A stretch of 64,000 nucleotides of DNA from CAZHTS01 sp964535315 (GCA_964535315.1 CAZHTS010000003.1:42975-106974); one strand, 5' to 3'. Counted from the stretch's first letter, positions 49,492 to 59,018 are shown. Translations and numbers: made by a program. The notes: generated from the sequence alone by a model not told the origin.

Positions 49492-50130
49492 ATGGAGCCA
49501 GTAAGGATCACCCCATTTTTAAACACCTGCCCTGCAACCATCCGTCAGGCGTTTGAAGAAGTACGATTTCAAGCCGGCGACATGATCTTGACCCAGGGAG
49601 ATGCCCCCGGCTATGTGTACGTGCTCATCGAGGGGGAAGCCCGGGTCTGTCATCTGACGATGAACGGCATCCAGTATCTGGAGTATGTCTATACAGACGG
49701 GGAGCTGTTCGGCGAGATCGAGGTGCTCAACCACAAAGAAATCATCGCAGACGTGCACGCCAGCAGCAGCTGCACAACGCTGCGCATCGCCAGCGCCGAT
49801 TTTATCCGCTGGCTTAACGCCGACCCCGAATTTTCGCTGTTCATCTGCCGGCAACTGGCCGACAAGTTATACAACGCCTGTCTTTCGTCCGTCGCCAACA
49901 TTGCCTACCCGTTGAAATACCGGGTGCTATATTTCCTGTGGAACGCCACCCAGAACGGCAACAGCACCGTTCGCAAAGAAGACATCATCACCGGCGCCGG
50001 CTCGAACGAACGCAGTATTAACCGTATCCTCAAAGAGTTAAGCGGAACCGGCCTGATCACATCCGAACCGGGATTGGTCAAAATCGGCGCTCGCGTTCTT
50101 CTGCTTCAGGCAATGCGGAAATATGAATAA
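49492..50130 (+). CDS. Crp/Fnr-family transcriptional regulator
   Basis: 212 residues from ATG 49492 (GAGG upstream). An N-terminal beta-roll (FQAGDMILTQGDAPGYVYVLIEGEARVC, ELFGEIEVLNHKEIIADVHA), a dimer helix, then a winged helix (VRKEDIITGAGSNERSINRILKELSGTGLI). The cassette lacks the R-S/T pair needed for cAMP, and there is no FNR-type N-terminal Cys cluster. Cys residues are scattered (CPAT, SSSCTT, FICRQ, NACL). The effector is unknown. It is tail-to-tail with the redox operon. Confidence 0.9.
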   Translation: MEPVRITPFLNTCPATIRQAFEEVRFQAGDMILTQGDAPGYVYVLIEGEARVCHLTMNGIQYLEYVYTDGELFGEIEVLNHKEIIADVHASSSCTTLRIASADFIRWLNADPEFSLFICRQLADKLYNACLSSVANIAYPLKYRVLYFLWNATQNGNSTVRKEDIITGAGSNERSINRILKELSGTGLITSEPGLVKIGARVLLLQAMRKYE

Positions 50131-50134
50131 AGCG

Positions 50135-52666
50135 CTAATGATCGGCGGCCCAAAAAGCAATTGCCTGGTTGCTATCGCCGTTCAAATATAATTCGAGATG
50201 ATGACCCGGCCGCACATCGGCAACGTGGATCAGGCGTACGGCCTGCGCCAGCGCCGGGCTGATCTCGACCCAATCGCCCAGACGGCTGGGTGCGCCCTCA
50301 AAAAACGCACGATTGAACGTCGTTCGCCGGTCATCCAGCGGCAAGGCCAGCGGGTAAATCTGAGCTTCCATCAAATCCTGAAAGAAATGCGTTCCAAAAG
50401 AGGGTTCCGGCGCCACACCGGTATCGCCGCCCGCAAGCTCCACCAGCGCCCCGGCGTGATAAACGTCTGCATAGTTGACAAAAACACCCAAATCCGGATT
50501 GAGCGTGCCCCAACGGCCGGGGCCCACGCAGATAAATGTCTTGGGGGGCAGCCGGCTGTTGAGCTGCGAAATGACCCGCGAAACCTCGCGCCGCTCGGCC
50601 TGGCTTGCCAGGGCAAAATAACCGCCGGGCGAAACATACAGAACATGGCGGATGTCGGCCAGATAACCCACCGGCACCATGTATTGAGAGGAAAACAGTA
50701 CATCCTCGGGGCGCAGATCGGCCGGCAGCATTCCCGGCGCAACGAATTGCAGATGACTTTGCGGCCGGCATTGCAGCAGCGCAATCGTCACCGCCGGCTG
50801 AGCTGTGTTTGTCTCGCCCATTTCCAGGGTGAACTCGATGTCCACCGGCACCCGGTAACGTTCCTCGAGAATTTTCAACAGGCGTGACAGATTGGCCGCA
50901 AAAGGCGTACGCCGCAAAAGACCGTCGAAGGTGACCGCCGCCCGGCGCAGTTCGTCGGCCATCACCAGCCCGCGCGGTGACGACAGATACCCCTCCTCTT
51001 CGATCTGCACCAGATAACGCAGCGGGGGGTAGCGCGAGTCCAACAGTTCGCTCACCGGAGTGTTTTTCAGCGTGTTCTCCTCCAGGTCGATGACGTCTGC
51101 ATATTTTTGCGAATAATAGCAGATGGCGCCCGGCTCGTCGTCGGGCTGCAAGGTGGGATGGCTGAGCGCTACCAGCCGGGGGTAATCGTTCCCGCCGCGT
51201 TCCACGGCGTGTGTCCCCAGCCCCCACACCAGGCGCGCAAAGCCATCCTCGCGGCGTATCTGCTCGGCCCAACGATACAGGTTGCGGCTGAAGGCCACCC
51301 CGGCGCCAAAGGGCAAAAAATAACGTCCAAAACGTTCGCCCTGCACCGGCTGGATCAACACCGCCATACGCTCATCGTAATCCTGCAACCCCTTACTACG
51401 CCGGTAAAGCAGGGCATCCGGGTTGAGCGTAGAAGCGTAGGTCAGTGCAATGGCGCGCGTCAACGCCGCCAGATTCTCCTCAAGCCTGCCCTGGTTCGGG
51501 CAGAAAAAACTCTGGTATTTTCCGGCAAAAGAAGTGCCAAAGTTATCCTCAAGCTGGCTGGAGGAACGCGCCACCACCGGCTGTCCGCCCAGATCGGCCA
51601 GCTTCTGGCGCAGTTGTTCCACAATCTCGGGCGGGAAGCGCCCGGCGGCGAACTCCTCCTGAATCTGGGTATATTCGCCGTAAATACGTTCCTCGCTCTT
51701 ATACTTCTGGTTGTTCCAATGCATCAGGCCGTTCATGGCCATAAACACATAAATCAAATCCGAGCCGAGAAAGATGGAAGGCGGCACCCGGATGGACGAA
51801 CGCAGCGCAGGATCGGCCGTCTTACGCACAATACAACCAGCCAACAGCAGCCCGGCCGCCTTGCCCCCCACCTTGCCCGGCCCGATGCGTTGTTCGTACA
51901 CCGCCGCCAGGTCATCTACATCAAACCAATCCCGGGCGATATTGATATACGCCAGTTGGTCGCTGATCAGCCGCCGGATGAGAATCGCTTTCAACTCCCT
52001 CAAATGTGGGTCGAGCAGCTGGCGCTCCTGAAGCGCCAACTGCTCGATGGCGCGGGCCTGCTCAAACAGCACGGGTTCAGGGGCCAGTTCCAGATCGATG
52101 CTCGCCATCTCCCCGTTGGGCAAAACACCGGTCGGCGCACCGGGAAGATCGGTGCGCTGCCAGATCGGCGTCGAACGCAAAAAGGGCCGGTTGACCACCA
52201 GCCCCAGGCCGCGGGCGTCGAACACATCGCGATCATCGGTCATCTGCAAATCAAAGGTGAAACAGTTGGGCTGTGCGTTTGGGCAGCCCAACCCACGCCG
52301 GCCATCGGCCAGCGCTGCTTCCAACGCCGTCGAAAGAGCAATCAACGCCGCACTTTTACGCTCCACCCAGGCAATCAGGTTGATGCCGCCGTACCGGCCG
52401 GCCCCGCCGGTTAAAGCATGGGGGACGAGCGAGGGCATTTCCGGCTCGTACTTGATCACCGCCTTGATCGTCTGATCAATTTGACCGAGATAGCGCCCGA
52501 CCTGGACGGCCAGATGATTGCGGAAAGCCTCGCACACATCGCAACGCCCCTGGCAAAGCGCATCCAACACCTGGCGGCTGTCGCCGCCATATTTCTGCCC
52601 GGCGCAGGCCGCCACGGCAGCCGAAATTAATTGCTCGGCCAGCGACCGATCCATCCGGTTTTCCAT
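50135..52666 (-). CDS. PEP-synthase-like ATP-grasp protein without the phospho-histidine domain
   Basis: 843 residues from ATG 52666 (GGGGAGG upstream). The N-terminal 200 residues are unassigned and carry a CQGRCDVCEAF Cys set. Residues of about 270-620 match the PEP/pyruvate-dikinase ATP-grasp domain (GPGKVGGKAAGLLLAG, QPVVARSSSQLEDNFGTSFAGKYQSFF, and IEFTLEM... with VTIALLQCRPQS). The swivelling His domain (TSxHxA) and PEP-binding barrel of true PPDK are missing. The last 180 residues are unassigned. It ends the redox operon; perhaps it phosphorylates or activates a partner. The function is unknown. Confidence 0.8.
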   Translation of the reverse strand: MENRMDRSLAEQLISAAVAACAGQKYGGDSRQVLDALCQGRCDVCEAFRNHLAVQVGRYLGQIDQTIKAVIKYEPEMPSLVPHALTGGAGRYGGINLIAWVERKSAALIALSTALEAALADGRRGLGCPNAQPNCFTFDLQMTDDRDVFDARGLGLVVNRPFLRSTPIWQRTDLPGAPTGVLPNGEMASIDLELAPEPVLFEQARAIEQLALQERQLLDPHLRELKAILIRRLISDQLAYINIARDWFDVDDLAAVYEQRIGPGKVGGKAAGLLLAGCIVRKTADPALRSSIRVPPSIFLGSDLIYVFMAMNGLMHWNNQKYKSEERIYGEYTQIQEEFAAGRFPPEIVEQLRQKLADLGGQPVVARSSSQLEDNFGTSFAGKYQSFFCPNQGRLEENLAALTRAIALTYASTLNPDALLYRRSKGLQDYDERMAVLIQPVQGERFGRYFLPFGAGVAFSRNLYRWAEQIRREDGFARLVWGLGTHAVERGGNDYPRLVALSHPTLQPDDEPGAICYYSQKYADVIDLEENTLKNTPVSELLDSRYPPLRYLVQIEEEGYLSSPRGLVMADELRRAAVTFDGLLRRTPFAANLSRLLKILEERYRVPVDIEFTLEMGETNTAQPAVTIALLQCRPQSHLQFVAPGMLPADLRPEDVLFSSQYMVPVGYLADIRHVLYVSPGGYFALASQAERREVSRVISQLNSRLPPKTFICVGPGRWGTLNPDLGVFVNYADVYHAGALVELAGGDTGVAPEPSFGTHFFQDLMEAQIYPLALPLDDRRTTFNRAFFEGAPSRLGDWVEISPALAQAVRLIHVADVRPGHHLELYLNGDSNQAIAFWAADH

Positions 52667-52697
52667 CGGCACCTCCCCTTCTCATCCCGAGAAAGGT

Positions 52698-54263
52698 TCA
52701 GGGCAAGGGCCTCCCTCCGTTGCCGTTACCGTTCTCCCACATAGGTAATGAGCGTTCCAGCCCCACCAGCTTCAAACCGGTGATGGCCGCCGTGTTTAAA
52801 TCCATGGCGCGCAGGTCTTCGGGCGAAAGCTCCTGGATGCTGCGATGCCCGGACAACATGGTCAGGATTTTGATTTCCTCGGCGCAGGCGCGAACGAAAT
52901 TGGCCAGGCGCCGCCCACCTTCAAGCGGATCCAGGCGCGCCCGGAACTCGGGCTTCTGGCTGGTAATCCCGTACGGGCAGTTGCCCTTATGACAGGCAAA
53001 ACACACCCGGCAGCCCAGCGCCACCTCGGCCGCCGAGCCAAACCCGACCGCATCCGCCCCCAATGCCAGCGCCTTGAAGGCGTCCAGGCCGTTGCGAATG
53101 CCGCCCAGGGCGATCAGCTTGACCTTGCGGTACACACCGTAATCTTTGAGCGCCTGAACGGCGGGCGGAATACAGGCGATGGTCGGGATACCCACCCCCT
53201 GGGTGACGATATCCGGCGAACAACCCGTGCCGCCTGCCAGCCCATCCAGGCTGATGGCGTCCGCCCCGGCTTCGATACAGGCCGCCACGTCGGCGTAAGG
53301 GCGCGAGGGGCCCAGTTTGAAGAAGATGGGCACACGGTAGCCGGTCACATCCCGGATAAAGGCCACCATGTGTTTGACATCATCGAGCGTTTGTACATCG
53401 TAATAGCGGCACGGCGAAAGTGCATCCGACCCGACCGGCACGCCGCGCACCCGGGCAACCTCCTCGGTCACCTTGGCTCCCAGCAAATGCCCGCCCATCC
53501 CCGGCTTGGCGCCCTGGCCAATCTTCACCTCGACCGCATCCCCCGCCCCCAGGTAATCGACCGAGACCCCCCAGCGGCCGGTCGACCACTGCACGATCAA
53601 ATAGCCGCCGGGTTCCCATTCCTTTTGCGCCATGCTGTCATCGCTGTAACCGCGCGCCAGCCAGGCTTCATCCGGCACCAGGCCGCCCTCGCCGGTATTG
53701 GTGGCGATGCCGGTCATGGCGGCGGCGATCGCCAGCGCCAGCTTGGCCTCGCGGCTGAGCGCCCCAAACGACATGGCCGGCCAGACAAAGGGGTGTCTGA
53801 GCACCACCGGATGGTCGCACGTGTTCTCGCCAACCGTCACCGACAGATCGCAGCTTTCGCGATACTTATCGCGCGGCGCCGGGCTGGAAATCTGGCTGGG
53901 CACCACGGTGATCAGATCAAAATTGGGCGTCTGTCCGGTGGTGCCAAAGCCGCGCAGCAGGTATTCTCCCGTCTGGGCCTTGTAGTGCACCTCCTCCACT
54001 GCCGAGAACGTCCAGGGGTAACGCGTCAGATATTCGGGTTCGGCGGGATTGATACGGATGGCGTTCTCCGGGCAGAATTCGGCGCAGATGCGGCAGCCGA
54101 CGCAGGCATTGTAATTGACCACATTCATCTCGCCGGTCGCCAGGTCGAGCGCATACACGCCGTGCGGGCAAACATCTGCGCACGTTGCGCATTTACCGGG
54201 CATCCGGGCATTGACACAAATCTCACGGTTGACGCTGACACAAAAAGCACCTACGATTGGCAT
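52698..54263 (-). CDS. Glutamate-synthase-like FMN subunit with N-terminal ferredoxin domain
   Basis: 521 residues. Residues 15-75 hold two 4Fe-4S motifs (CATCADVCP and CVGCRICAEFCP). The rest is the GltB/GltS FMN barrel: WPAMSFGALSREAKLALA, NTGEGGLVPDE, GQGAKPGMGGHL, ISLDGLAGGTG, LIALGGIRNGLDAFKALALGADAVGFG, and a 3Fe-4S-type set in CRVCFACHKGNCPYG. This is the archaeal-type split arrangement. The class-II glutaminase subunit is not encoded nearby, so NH3 would have to be used directly or the substrate differs. Next to the GXGXG gene. Confidence 0.9.
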   Translation of the reverse strand: MPIVGAFCVSVNREICVNARMPGKCATCADVCPHGVYALDLATGEMNVVNYNACVGCRICAEFCPENAIRINPAEPEYLTRYPWTFSAVEEVHYKAQTGEYLLRGFGTTGQTPNFDLITVVPSQISSPAPRDKYRESCDLSVTVGENTCDHPVVLRHPFVWPAMSFGALSREAKLALAIAAAMTGIATNTGEGGLVPDEAWLARGYSDDSMAQKEWEPGGYLIVQWSTGRWGVSVDYLGAGDAVEVKIGQGAKPGMGGHLLGAKVTEEVARVRGVPVGSDALSPCRYYDVQTLDDVKHMVAFIRDVTGYRVPIFFKLGPSRPYADVAACIEAGADAISLDGLAGGTGCSPDIVTQGVGIPTIACIPPAVQALKDYGVYRKVKLIALGGIRNGLDAFKALALGADAVGFGSAAEVALGCRVCFACHKGNCPYGITSQKPEFRARLDPLEGGRRLANFVRACAEEIKILTMLSGHRSIQELSPEDLRAMDLNTAAITGLKLVGLERSLPMWENGNGNGGRPLP

Positions 54264-54275
54264 GCCATCCTCCTT

Positions 54276-54926
54276 TTAGTGGTAAAACGGCCGTTCGGAA
54301 GCCGCCACAATCTTGCGGAAACGCTCCGCCTCTGCGCTGATATCGTATTCTTTAAAACAAGTGCGCAGGAAGGAGAGGTCCGACGCTTCCAACGGCACGA
54401 CTCTGGTGTTGTGGCCCATCGTCTGCACCTCACCGCCGGCATACACCACACCGCGGATCAGATAATTTGCCAGGTTTGCCCCGGCGTTGCCCACAATCAC
54501 CAGCTTACCGGCCAGCATATACGTCCCCGCTTCATCGCCCACGTCTCCTCGAACGAGAATCGTGGCGCCCTTATTCATCGTCGCCGTAAAGTCGCCGGCA
54601 TTGCCGTAGATCACCACCGTCCCGCCGTAACAATATTCCGCCGCGCCAAAACCGGCGTTGCCGCGGATGAGCACACGTCCGGCGGTCATATTATCGGCGG
54701 CGTAATTTCCTGCATCGCCTTCTACCCGAATGGTTGCGCCGGCGTTGAGCACGCCCAGATAATCGCCGGCGCCGCCCTGGATCATCAATTCACCATGAGA
54801 CAACCCGGCGCCCAGACCGTGCAAATGCCCTGCACCGCTGATCGCCAGCGGGGCGCCGTTGAGCGATTGGCGCAAAATTGCATTCACTTCCCTCAACGTT
54901 TTGGTTTTCGCATCGATGCTCTCCAT
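54276..54926 (-). CDS. Glutamate-synthase GXGXG (alpha-helix) domain protein
   Basis: 216 residues. Repeated GxGxG turns (LMIQGGAGDYLG, IRVEGDAGNYAA, VLIRGNAGFGAA, VVIYGNAGDF, ILVRGDVGDEAG, LVIVGNAGANLA) form the right-handed beta-helix of GltB domain 4, encoded as a separate protein in archaeal-type synthases. It packs against the FMN subunit. It lies 12 bases upstream of that gene in the operon. Confidence 0.92.
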   Translation of the reverse strand: MESIDAKTKTLREVNAILRQSLNGAPLAISGAGHLHGLGAGLSHGELMIQGGAGDYLGVLNAGATIRVEGDAGNYAADNMTAGRVLIRGNAGFGAAEYCYGGTVVIYGNAGDFTATMNKGATILVRGDVGDEAGTYMLAGKLVIVGNAGANLANYLIRGVVYAGGEVQTMGHNTRVVPLEASDLSFLRTCFKEYDISAEAERFRKIVAASERPFYH

Positions 54927-54968
54927 TCTTTACCTCCTGCGGTAATCCGCGTGCAAATCTGGCGTCTC

Positions 54969-56135
54969 TCAACAACCGGTGCAGCCGCGCGGGGTATGCT
55001 CGATGCCTCCCGGGCGGGCGGGCATACGATACAGGCGCACAAACTGCTGAATGGCCTCGGCGCGCTTGTGCGGATCGGACAGGCCATCCAGCATCAAAAT
55101 CTCCAGGTCCTTGAAGGCCTGGGCGCGCTCGCGGCGATCCTTCTCGCTGGCAGCGCGCTCGAGCGCCTCAATATCCACCTCAGGAGAGGTCTCCAGCAGC
55201 CCCATCTGCACCGCGTTGCGGGCAAACAGATCACCCTCCGGGGTACGAATGATCAAGGTTGAGGCGTCGGCCGGGGCCCCCAGGCTGCCAAGCGCCAGGT
55301 CGGCCGACTCGCCCAGGTAATCATCGCACTTGCCGCAGCCGGGGCGGGTGTAAGCCTCGGCCTGCTGGCGCGGCACCGTGCGCGCACTGCCATCCCACAA
55401 CACCGCCCGCATCCAGGCCCGGTCGGGCGAGACTTCGATGCGCCGCACCTGACTGCGCTCGACCGCCATGCGCTGCACCAGCACATCCTCCACCATCTCT
55501 GCCCGATAGATGCCCGTGCAAAACACCGCCAGCGACAGGCGCAGCGCAGCCTGATACGGTTTAAGCCGCGGATTGCTTGAATGCCGCAGCCGGCGTACGG
55601 CCTGCGCCGTACAGGGCGTGCCCACCACGGCCACGTGCTGCATGCCATATTCAAACACCGCCTGGTTGAGCGCATCCAGCACCGGCGCCCACAGATACTG
55701 CGGGCCAACCGCCGAGACCACCTGTTCCACCGTGCTCGCCACCCGCGCCACCGGCTTGAGTTCCCAGGGATCGATATCCAACATCACAACCCCATCCAGC
55801 AAACCGGCTGAAAGTGCGGCGCTCAAGATGGCGCGGCCGACATCGTTGGGCGCCCCGGAAAAGACCGGCCCACGCGCCCGGGCCGAGCGAATTGTCTGCG
55901 CCTCCAACGGCGCCCACCGTTCCAGGCGCGGGCAGACTTCTTCGCATAACCTGGCGCAAAACGAGCAACTGTCAAGGTTTGTCTTCGACAGACCCAACAT
56001 CTTGGTACGCTTCTGAACCACCGGATGGCCATCATCCTGCCAGGTAAGCACCTGCTTGGAGCAGGCCGAAACACACAGGCCGCACCCGGCGCAGTTATCC
56101 AGCGACCACACTTCTGCTTCCAGGCGTTTTACCAT
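54969..56135 (-). CDS. FrhB-family (coenzyme F420 hydrogenase/dehydrogenase beta) iron-sulfur flavoprotein
   Basis: 388 residues from ATG 56135 (GGAG upstream). An N-terminal double cluster motif (NCAGCGLCVSACSKQVL; SCSFCARLCEEVCP) precedes the FrhB core: VVGTPCTAQAVRRLRH, LAVFCTGIYRAEMVE, and RPGCGKCDDYLGESADLALGSLG. FrhB proteins carry FAD and electrons to or from F420 or other partners. The C-terminus ends in GCTGC. Its place between HdrA-MvhD and the GltB-like subunits suggests it links the NADH-side module with the FMN enzyme. Confidence 0.9.
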   Translation of the reverse strand: MVKRLEAEVWSLDNCAGCGLCVSACSKQVLTWQDDGHPVVQKRTKMLGLSKTNLDSCSFCARLCEEVCPRLERWAPLEAQTIRSARARGPVFSGAPNDVGRAILSAALSAGLLDGVVMLDIDPWELKPVARVASTVEQVVSAVGPQYLWAPVLDALNQAVFEYGMQHVAVVGTPCTAQAVRRLRHSSNPRLKPYQAALRLSLAVFCTGIYRAEMVEDVLVQRMAVERSQVRRIEVSPDRAWMRAVLWDGSARTVPRQQAEAYTRPGCGKCDDYLGESADLALGSLGAPADASTLIIRTPEGDLFARNAVQMGLLETSPEVDIEALERAASEKDRRERAQAFKDLEILMLDGLSDPHKRAEAIQQFVRLYRMPARPGGIEHTPRGCTGC

Positions 56136-56169
56136 AGCACACTCCTTGAGAACACATTTTGAATGAACT

Positions 56170-58305
56170 TTATCGTGCCGTAACCGGGGCTTCCCGCAGC
56201 GTCCCGGACGGTACTGCTTCTCCATTCAGGCGATGTACCCGCAAATCACGCACGAAGCGGTCAATCACCTGTGCGAACTTTTCACCATCGTCCACCCGGA
56301 AAGCCTCCAGTCGCAGCCGGTGTGGATCGATGTGGTGGCTGGCCAGTTCACCCTGCAGGATCTCCACCCGCTCCTGCGCATACAGGTTCCCCATGCCGTA
56401 ATGACATTCACCCGCCGGGCAGGCTCCCAACAGCACCCCATCGGCGCCATTTAAGAAGGCCCACAGGATGTGGTAGGGATCGAAGCGCGCCGAGCAATTC
56501 ATGCGCAGCAGGCGGGCGCAGGCAGGGACGGCAATATGGCGGCGCCCGGCAGCCTCAGCGGCAGCGTAGGCGCTCCATTCGCAGGCCAACACCAGGATGC
56601 GCGGCTCGCCTGGCGCAAAACGCGCCGCGTCCAGCGCCGCACTGATCTGGGCCGGGATCTGGGCGTTCTCCCAGCCGGGCAGGGTGATGGCCTTGACCGG
56701 GCAGACGACCACGCAGTTTCCACAGCCAATACAGCGCAGCCCGTCCACTTCAGAGAGCGAGAGGATGCCATCCCGTCGTTCCAGATGGATGGCATCCACC
56801 GGGCAGACCTGCGGGCAGTTGCCGCAGCCGGTGCATAGCTGCGCATCGATAAGCGCCACCGGGGCATCTACCCGAATTTCTTCGCGGTCCAGCAGGCGCA
56901 GGGCGCGCGCCGCCGCCAGATAAGCCTGAAAGAGCGCCTCGGTAGCGCCCGCCGGTAGCCGGGCGCTGCCCAACACGTAGACGCCCGGATCGGCATAGCG
57001 CCCCGGACGCAGACGCAGGCGACCTTCGGCCAGAAAGCCCCATTCATCCAACGGCAGATCGAGCAGCGCCGCCAGATGGGCCGTATCCGCCGCCGGCACC
57101 AGCGGCATGCTCATCACCACCCGGTCGTAAGGAATCTGTACCGGGACACCGGTCAACAAATCCTGCACGTCGACGGCGTTGTCGCCAATCACCGGTGGAG
57201 CCGCGTGGCGATACCGGAAAAAGGTCACCCCAAGCTGGCGCGCCCGGGCCAGTTCGGCCTCGCCGCGCTCGCCCAGATAAAGCTCACGGAACAAAATGGT
57301 CACGTTGGCCTGCGGATACAACTCCTTGATGCGAATGGCCTGGCGGAAACCGTAACCGCAGCACATGCGCGAACAATGAATACGCTGGCTCTCCTCGGCG
57401 CACAGATAAAATACCACGTCATGGAAATCCGGCGTATCCCCCGCCTTCCCCCCTTCCAGTTCTTGCTCAAATTCCGTCTGGCTTTTTATCCGGCTGCGAT
57501 CAAGCCAACGCAGGCTGCCCAATTCCTTTAACGTGCCGCGATTGGCAGCCACAACGACGCCCACATTCAACACGCTGGTCTGACCACGCTGCTCCAACCA
57601 GGCCTGATAACATCCAGGGTGCCCACCCAGCAGGCGCAGATGGGTGTGCTGCATCACCTGGATGCCCGGGTGAGCCAGGACAGCCCGCCCCCTTTCCTGG
57701 GTCAACTGGCGCAGTTCGGGCGGTGCGCCCGGCAGAGACACCCCCACCGTCTCGCCGCTCTCCACCAGCGTCACCGGCACCTGCTGTTCGGCCAGCGCCA
57801 GCGCCACCGTCAGGGCGCCCAACTCACTGCCCAACACCAGGGCAGCGCGGGTCATTGGCCCACTGCGGACGGGCACAGTCTGCGCCAGTTGCAGATGGGC
57901 GATGCCCATCTCAATCGCCGCCGCCGCCTTGCGCAGCCCTCCCTGAGGGTCGCCGGCATGCATCCACGCCGCAGCCTCGCGGATATCGACCACTGCCAGC
58001 GCGTCCGCCGGACGACCGGCCTGGTGCATTACCGCACCAAACAATTTTTCCACCAGGCGCGGCGCGCACCCGGCCAGCGCCACCCGCTCCAGCTTATTTT
58101 CTCGAATAGCCGCCAGCAAACGTTCACGCCCGCCCGGGCTGCACGGGTAGTCCTCACAGGCGGTGTACACTACCCCAGGCATCCCGGCGGCCCGGCGCGC
58201 CAGTTCATGGATGTCTAACGTCGTGCTGATCTGTCCACCGCACGCACACAAAAACACGCCCACCCGCGCCAGTTCCGCCGTACTCGAGATTTCTTCCATT
58301 GGCAT
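56170..58305 (-). CDS. HdrA-like flavoprotein fused to MvhD (electron-transfer hub)
   Basis: 711 residues from ATG 58305 (AGGAGGG upstream). HdrA features: VGVFLCACGGQI at the start, CSPGG, LAGCAPRLVEKLF, and a mid-chain FAD-type region (ALVLGSELGALTVALALAEQ...), though its Gly pattern is not the textbook GxGxxG. The usual Cys of the IREQC-type motif is Ala here (IREAAAWMH). Two 4Fe-4S motifs (CTGCGNCPQVCP, CIGCGNCVVVCP) come next, then an MvhD-type domain with CEWS, MNCSARFDP and GACPAGECHYGMGN. Such fusions route electrons in flavin-based bifurcation. No HdrB/C or hydrogenase is adjacent. Confidence 0.9.
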   Translation of the reverse strand: MPMEEISSTAELARVGVFLCACGGQISTTLDIHELARRAAGMPGVVYTACEDYPCSPGGRERLLAAIRENKLERVALAGCAPRLVEKLFGAVMHQAGRPADALAVVDIREAAAWMHAGDPQGGLRKAAAAIEMGIAHLQLAQTVPVRSGPMTRAALVLGSELGALTVALALAEQQVPVTLVESGETVGVSLPGAPPELRQLTQERGRAVLAHPGIQVMQHTHLRLLGGHPGCYQAWLEQRGQTSVLNVGVVVAANRGTLKELGSLRWLDRSRIKSQTEFEQELEGGKAGDTPDFHDVVFYLCAEESQRIHCSRMCCGYGFRQAIRIKELYPQANVTILFRELYLGERGEAELARARQLGVTFFRYRHAAPPVIGDNAVDVQDLLTGVPVQIPYDRVVMSMPLVPAADTAHLAALLDLPLDEWGFLAEGRLRLRPGRYADPGVYVLGSARLPAGATEALFQAYLAAARALRLLDREEIRVDAPVALIDAQLCTGCGNCPQVCPVDAIHLERRDGILSLSEVDGLRCIGCGNCVVVCPVKAITLPGWENAQIPAQISAALDAARFAPGEPRILVLACEWSAYAAAEAAGRRHIAVPACARLLRMNCSARFDPYHILWAFLNGADGVLLGACPAGECHYGMGNLYAQERVEILQGELASHHIDPHRLRLEAFRVDDGEKFAQVIDRFVRDLRVHRLNGEAVPSGTLREAPVTAR

Positions 58306-58316
58306 ACACCCTCCTG

Positions 58317-59018
58317 TCATCCCTGGCCTCGCTCGCCTTTCTGTAACAAAGCGGCGATATCCTGCGCAAAACCGGGTTGGAAATCGATCTCACCGCTGGC
58401 GCGATAATAACCGCGCCGGTAACCCGCCCGCGTGGGTTCGAGGGTATGAAAACCCGCCACCTGCTCGAACTGGAAAGCGCCGGTCGGGCAGATCAACACG
58501 CACGTGCCGCAGCCGATGCAGCGCGAAGAGGCCACCTGAAACGGTGCGCTGACCTTCTTTGCCATTCCTCGGGCAATAATGCTGATCGCACTGACCCCCA
58601 CAATTTCGTTGCACGCCCGCACACACAGCCCGCATAATACACAGGCATTGGCCTCGGGTAAGCGAAAACGCGGTTCGCCCACCACTCCCAGTTCGGCTGC
58701 CAGGGCGCGCAGTTCGGGCACATCCTCTGCCCCACTCAACAACAGTTCTGCGGTCAGCCGGCGGCTGCGCTGTGCGGCCTCACTGCGGGTGTGCACCACC
58801 GTCCCCTCTTCGCACGGATAGACACAGGCTGCCACCAGCCGGGACGGCCGCGGCGGCTGTTCGATCTCCACCATGCACAACCGGCAGGCGCCGTACGGTT
58901 TCAACGCCGGGTGGTAACACAGGGTCGGGACATGAATGCCATTCTCCCGACAGGCCTCCAACAATGTGCGCCCTTCGGGCACTTCAATCGCTTGCTCGTC
59001 AATCGTCAGGTGAAGCAT
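58317..59018 (-). CDS. HoxU/NuoG N-terminal-type iron-sulfur subunit
   Basis: 233 residues from ATG 59018 (GGAGG upstream). A plant-type 2Fe-2S domain (GRTLLEACRENGIHVPTLCYH, YGACRLCMVEI, CVYPCEEG) is followed by the His/Cys-cluster helix region and two 4Fe-4S motifs (CVLCGLCVRACNE, CIGCGTCVLICPTGAF). This is the electron-transfer end of NuoG, as in HoxU of NAD-reducing hydrogenases, without the molybdopterin-type part. It forms the diaphorase module with NuoE and NuoF encoded upstream. Confidence 0.93.
   Translation of the reverse strand: MLHLTIDEQAIEVPEGRTLLEACRENGIHVPTLCYHPALKPYGACRLCMVEIEQPPRPSRLVAACVYPCEEGTVVHTRSEAAQRSRRLTAELLLSGAEDVPELRALAAELGVVGEPRFRLPEANACVLCGLCVRACNEIVGVSAISIIARGMAKKVSAPFQVASSRCIGCGTCVLICPTGAFQFEQVAGFHTLEPTRAGYRRGYYRASGEIDFQPGFAQDIAALLQKGERGQG

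Noticed and set aside
51107..52414. 435-codon plus-strand frame
   Set aside because: Antisense to the PEP-synthase-like gene, with no recognisable domain and no ribosome site.
52845..55262. An 805-codon open frame on the plus strand
   Set aside because: It is antisense to the glutamate-synthase-type and FrhB genes. Composition is His/Arg/Gly-rich, no family motif appears, and the minus-strand genes have complete conserved motifs.
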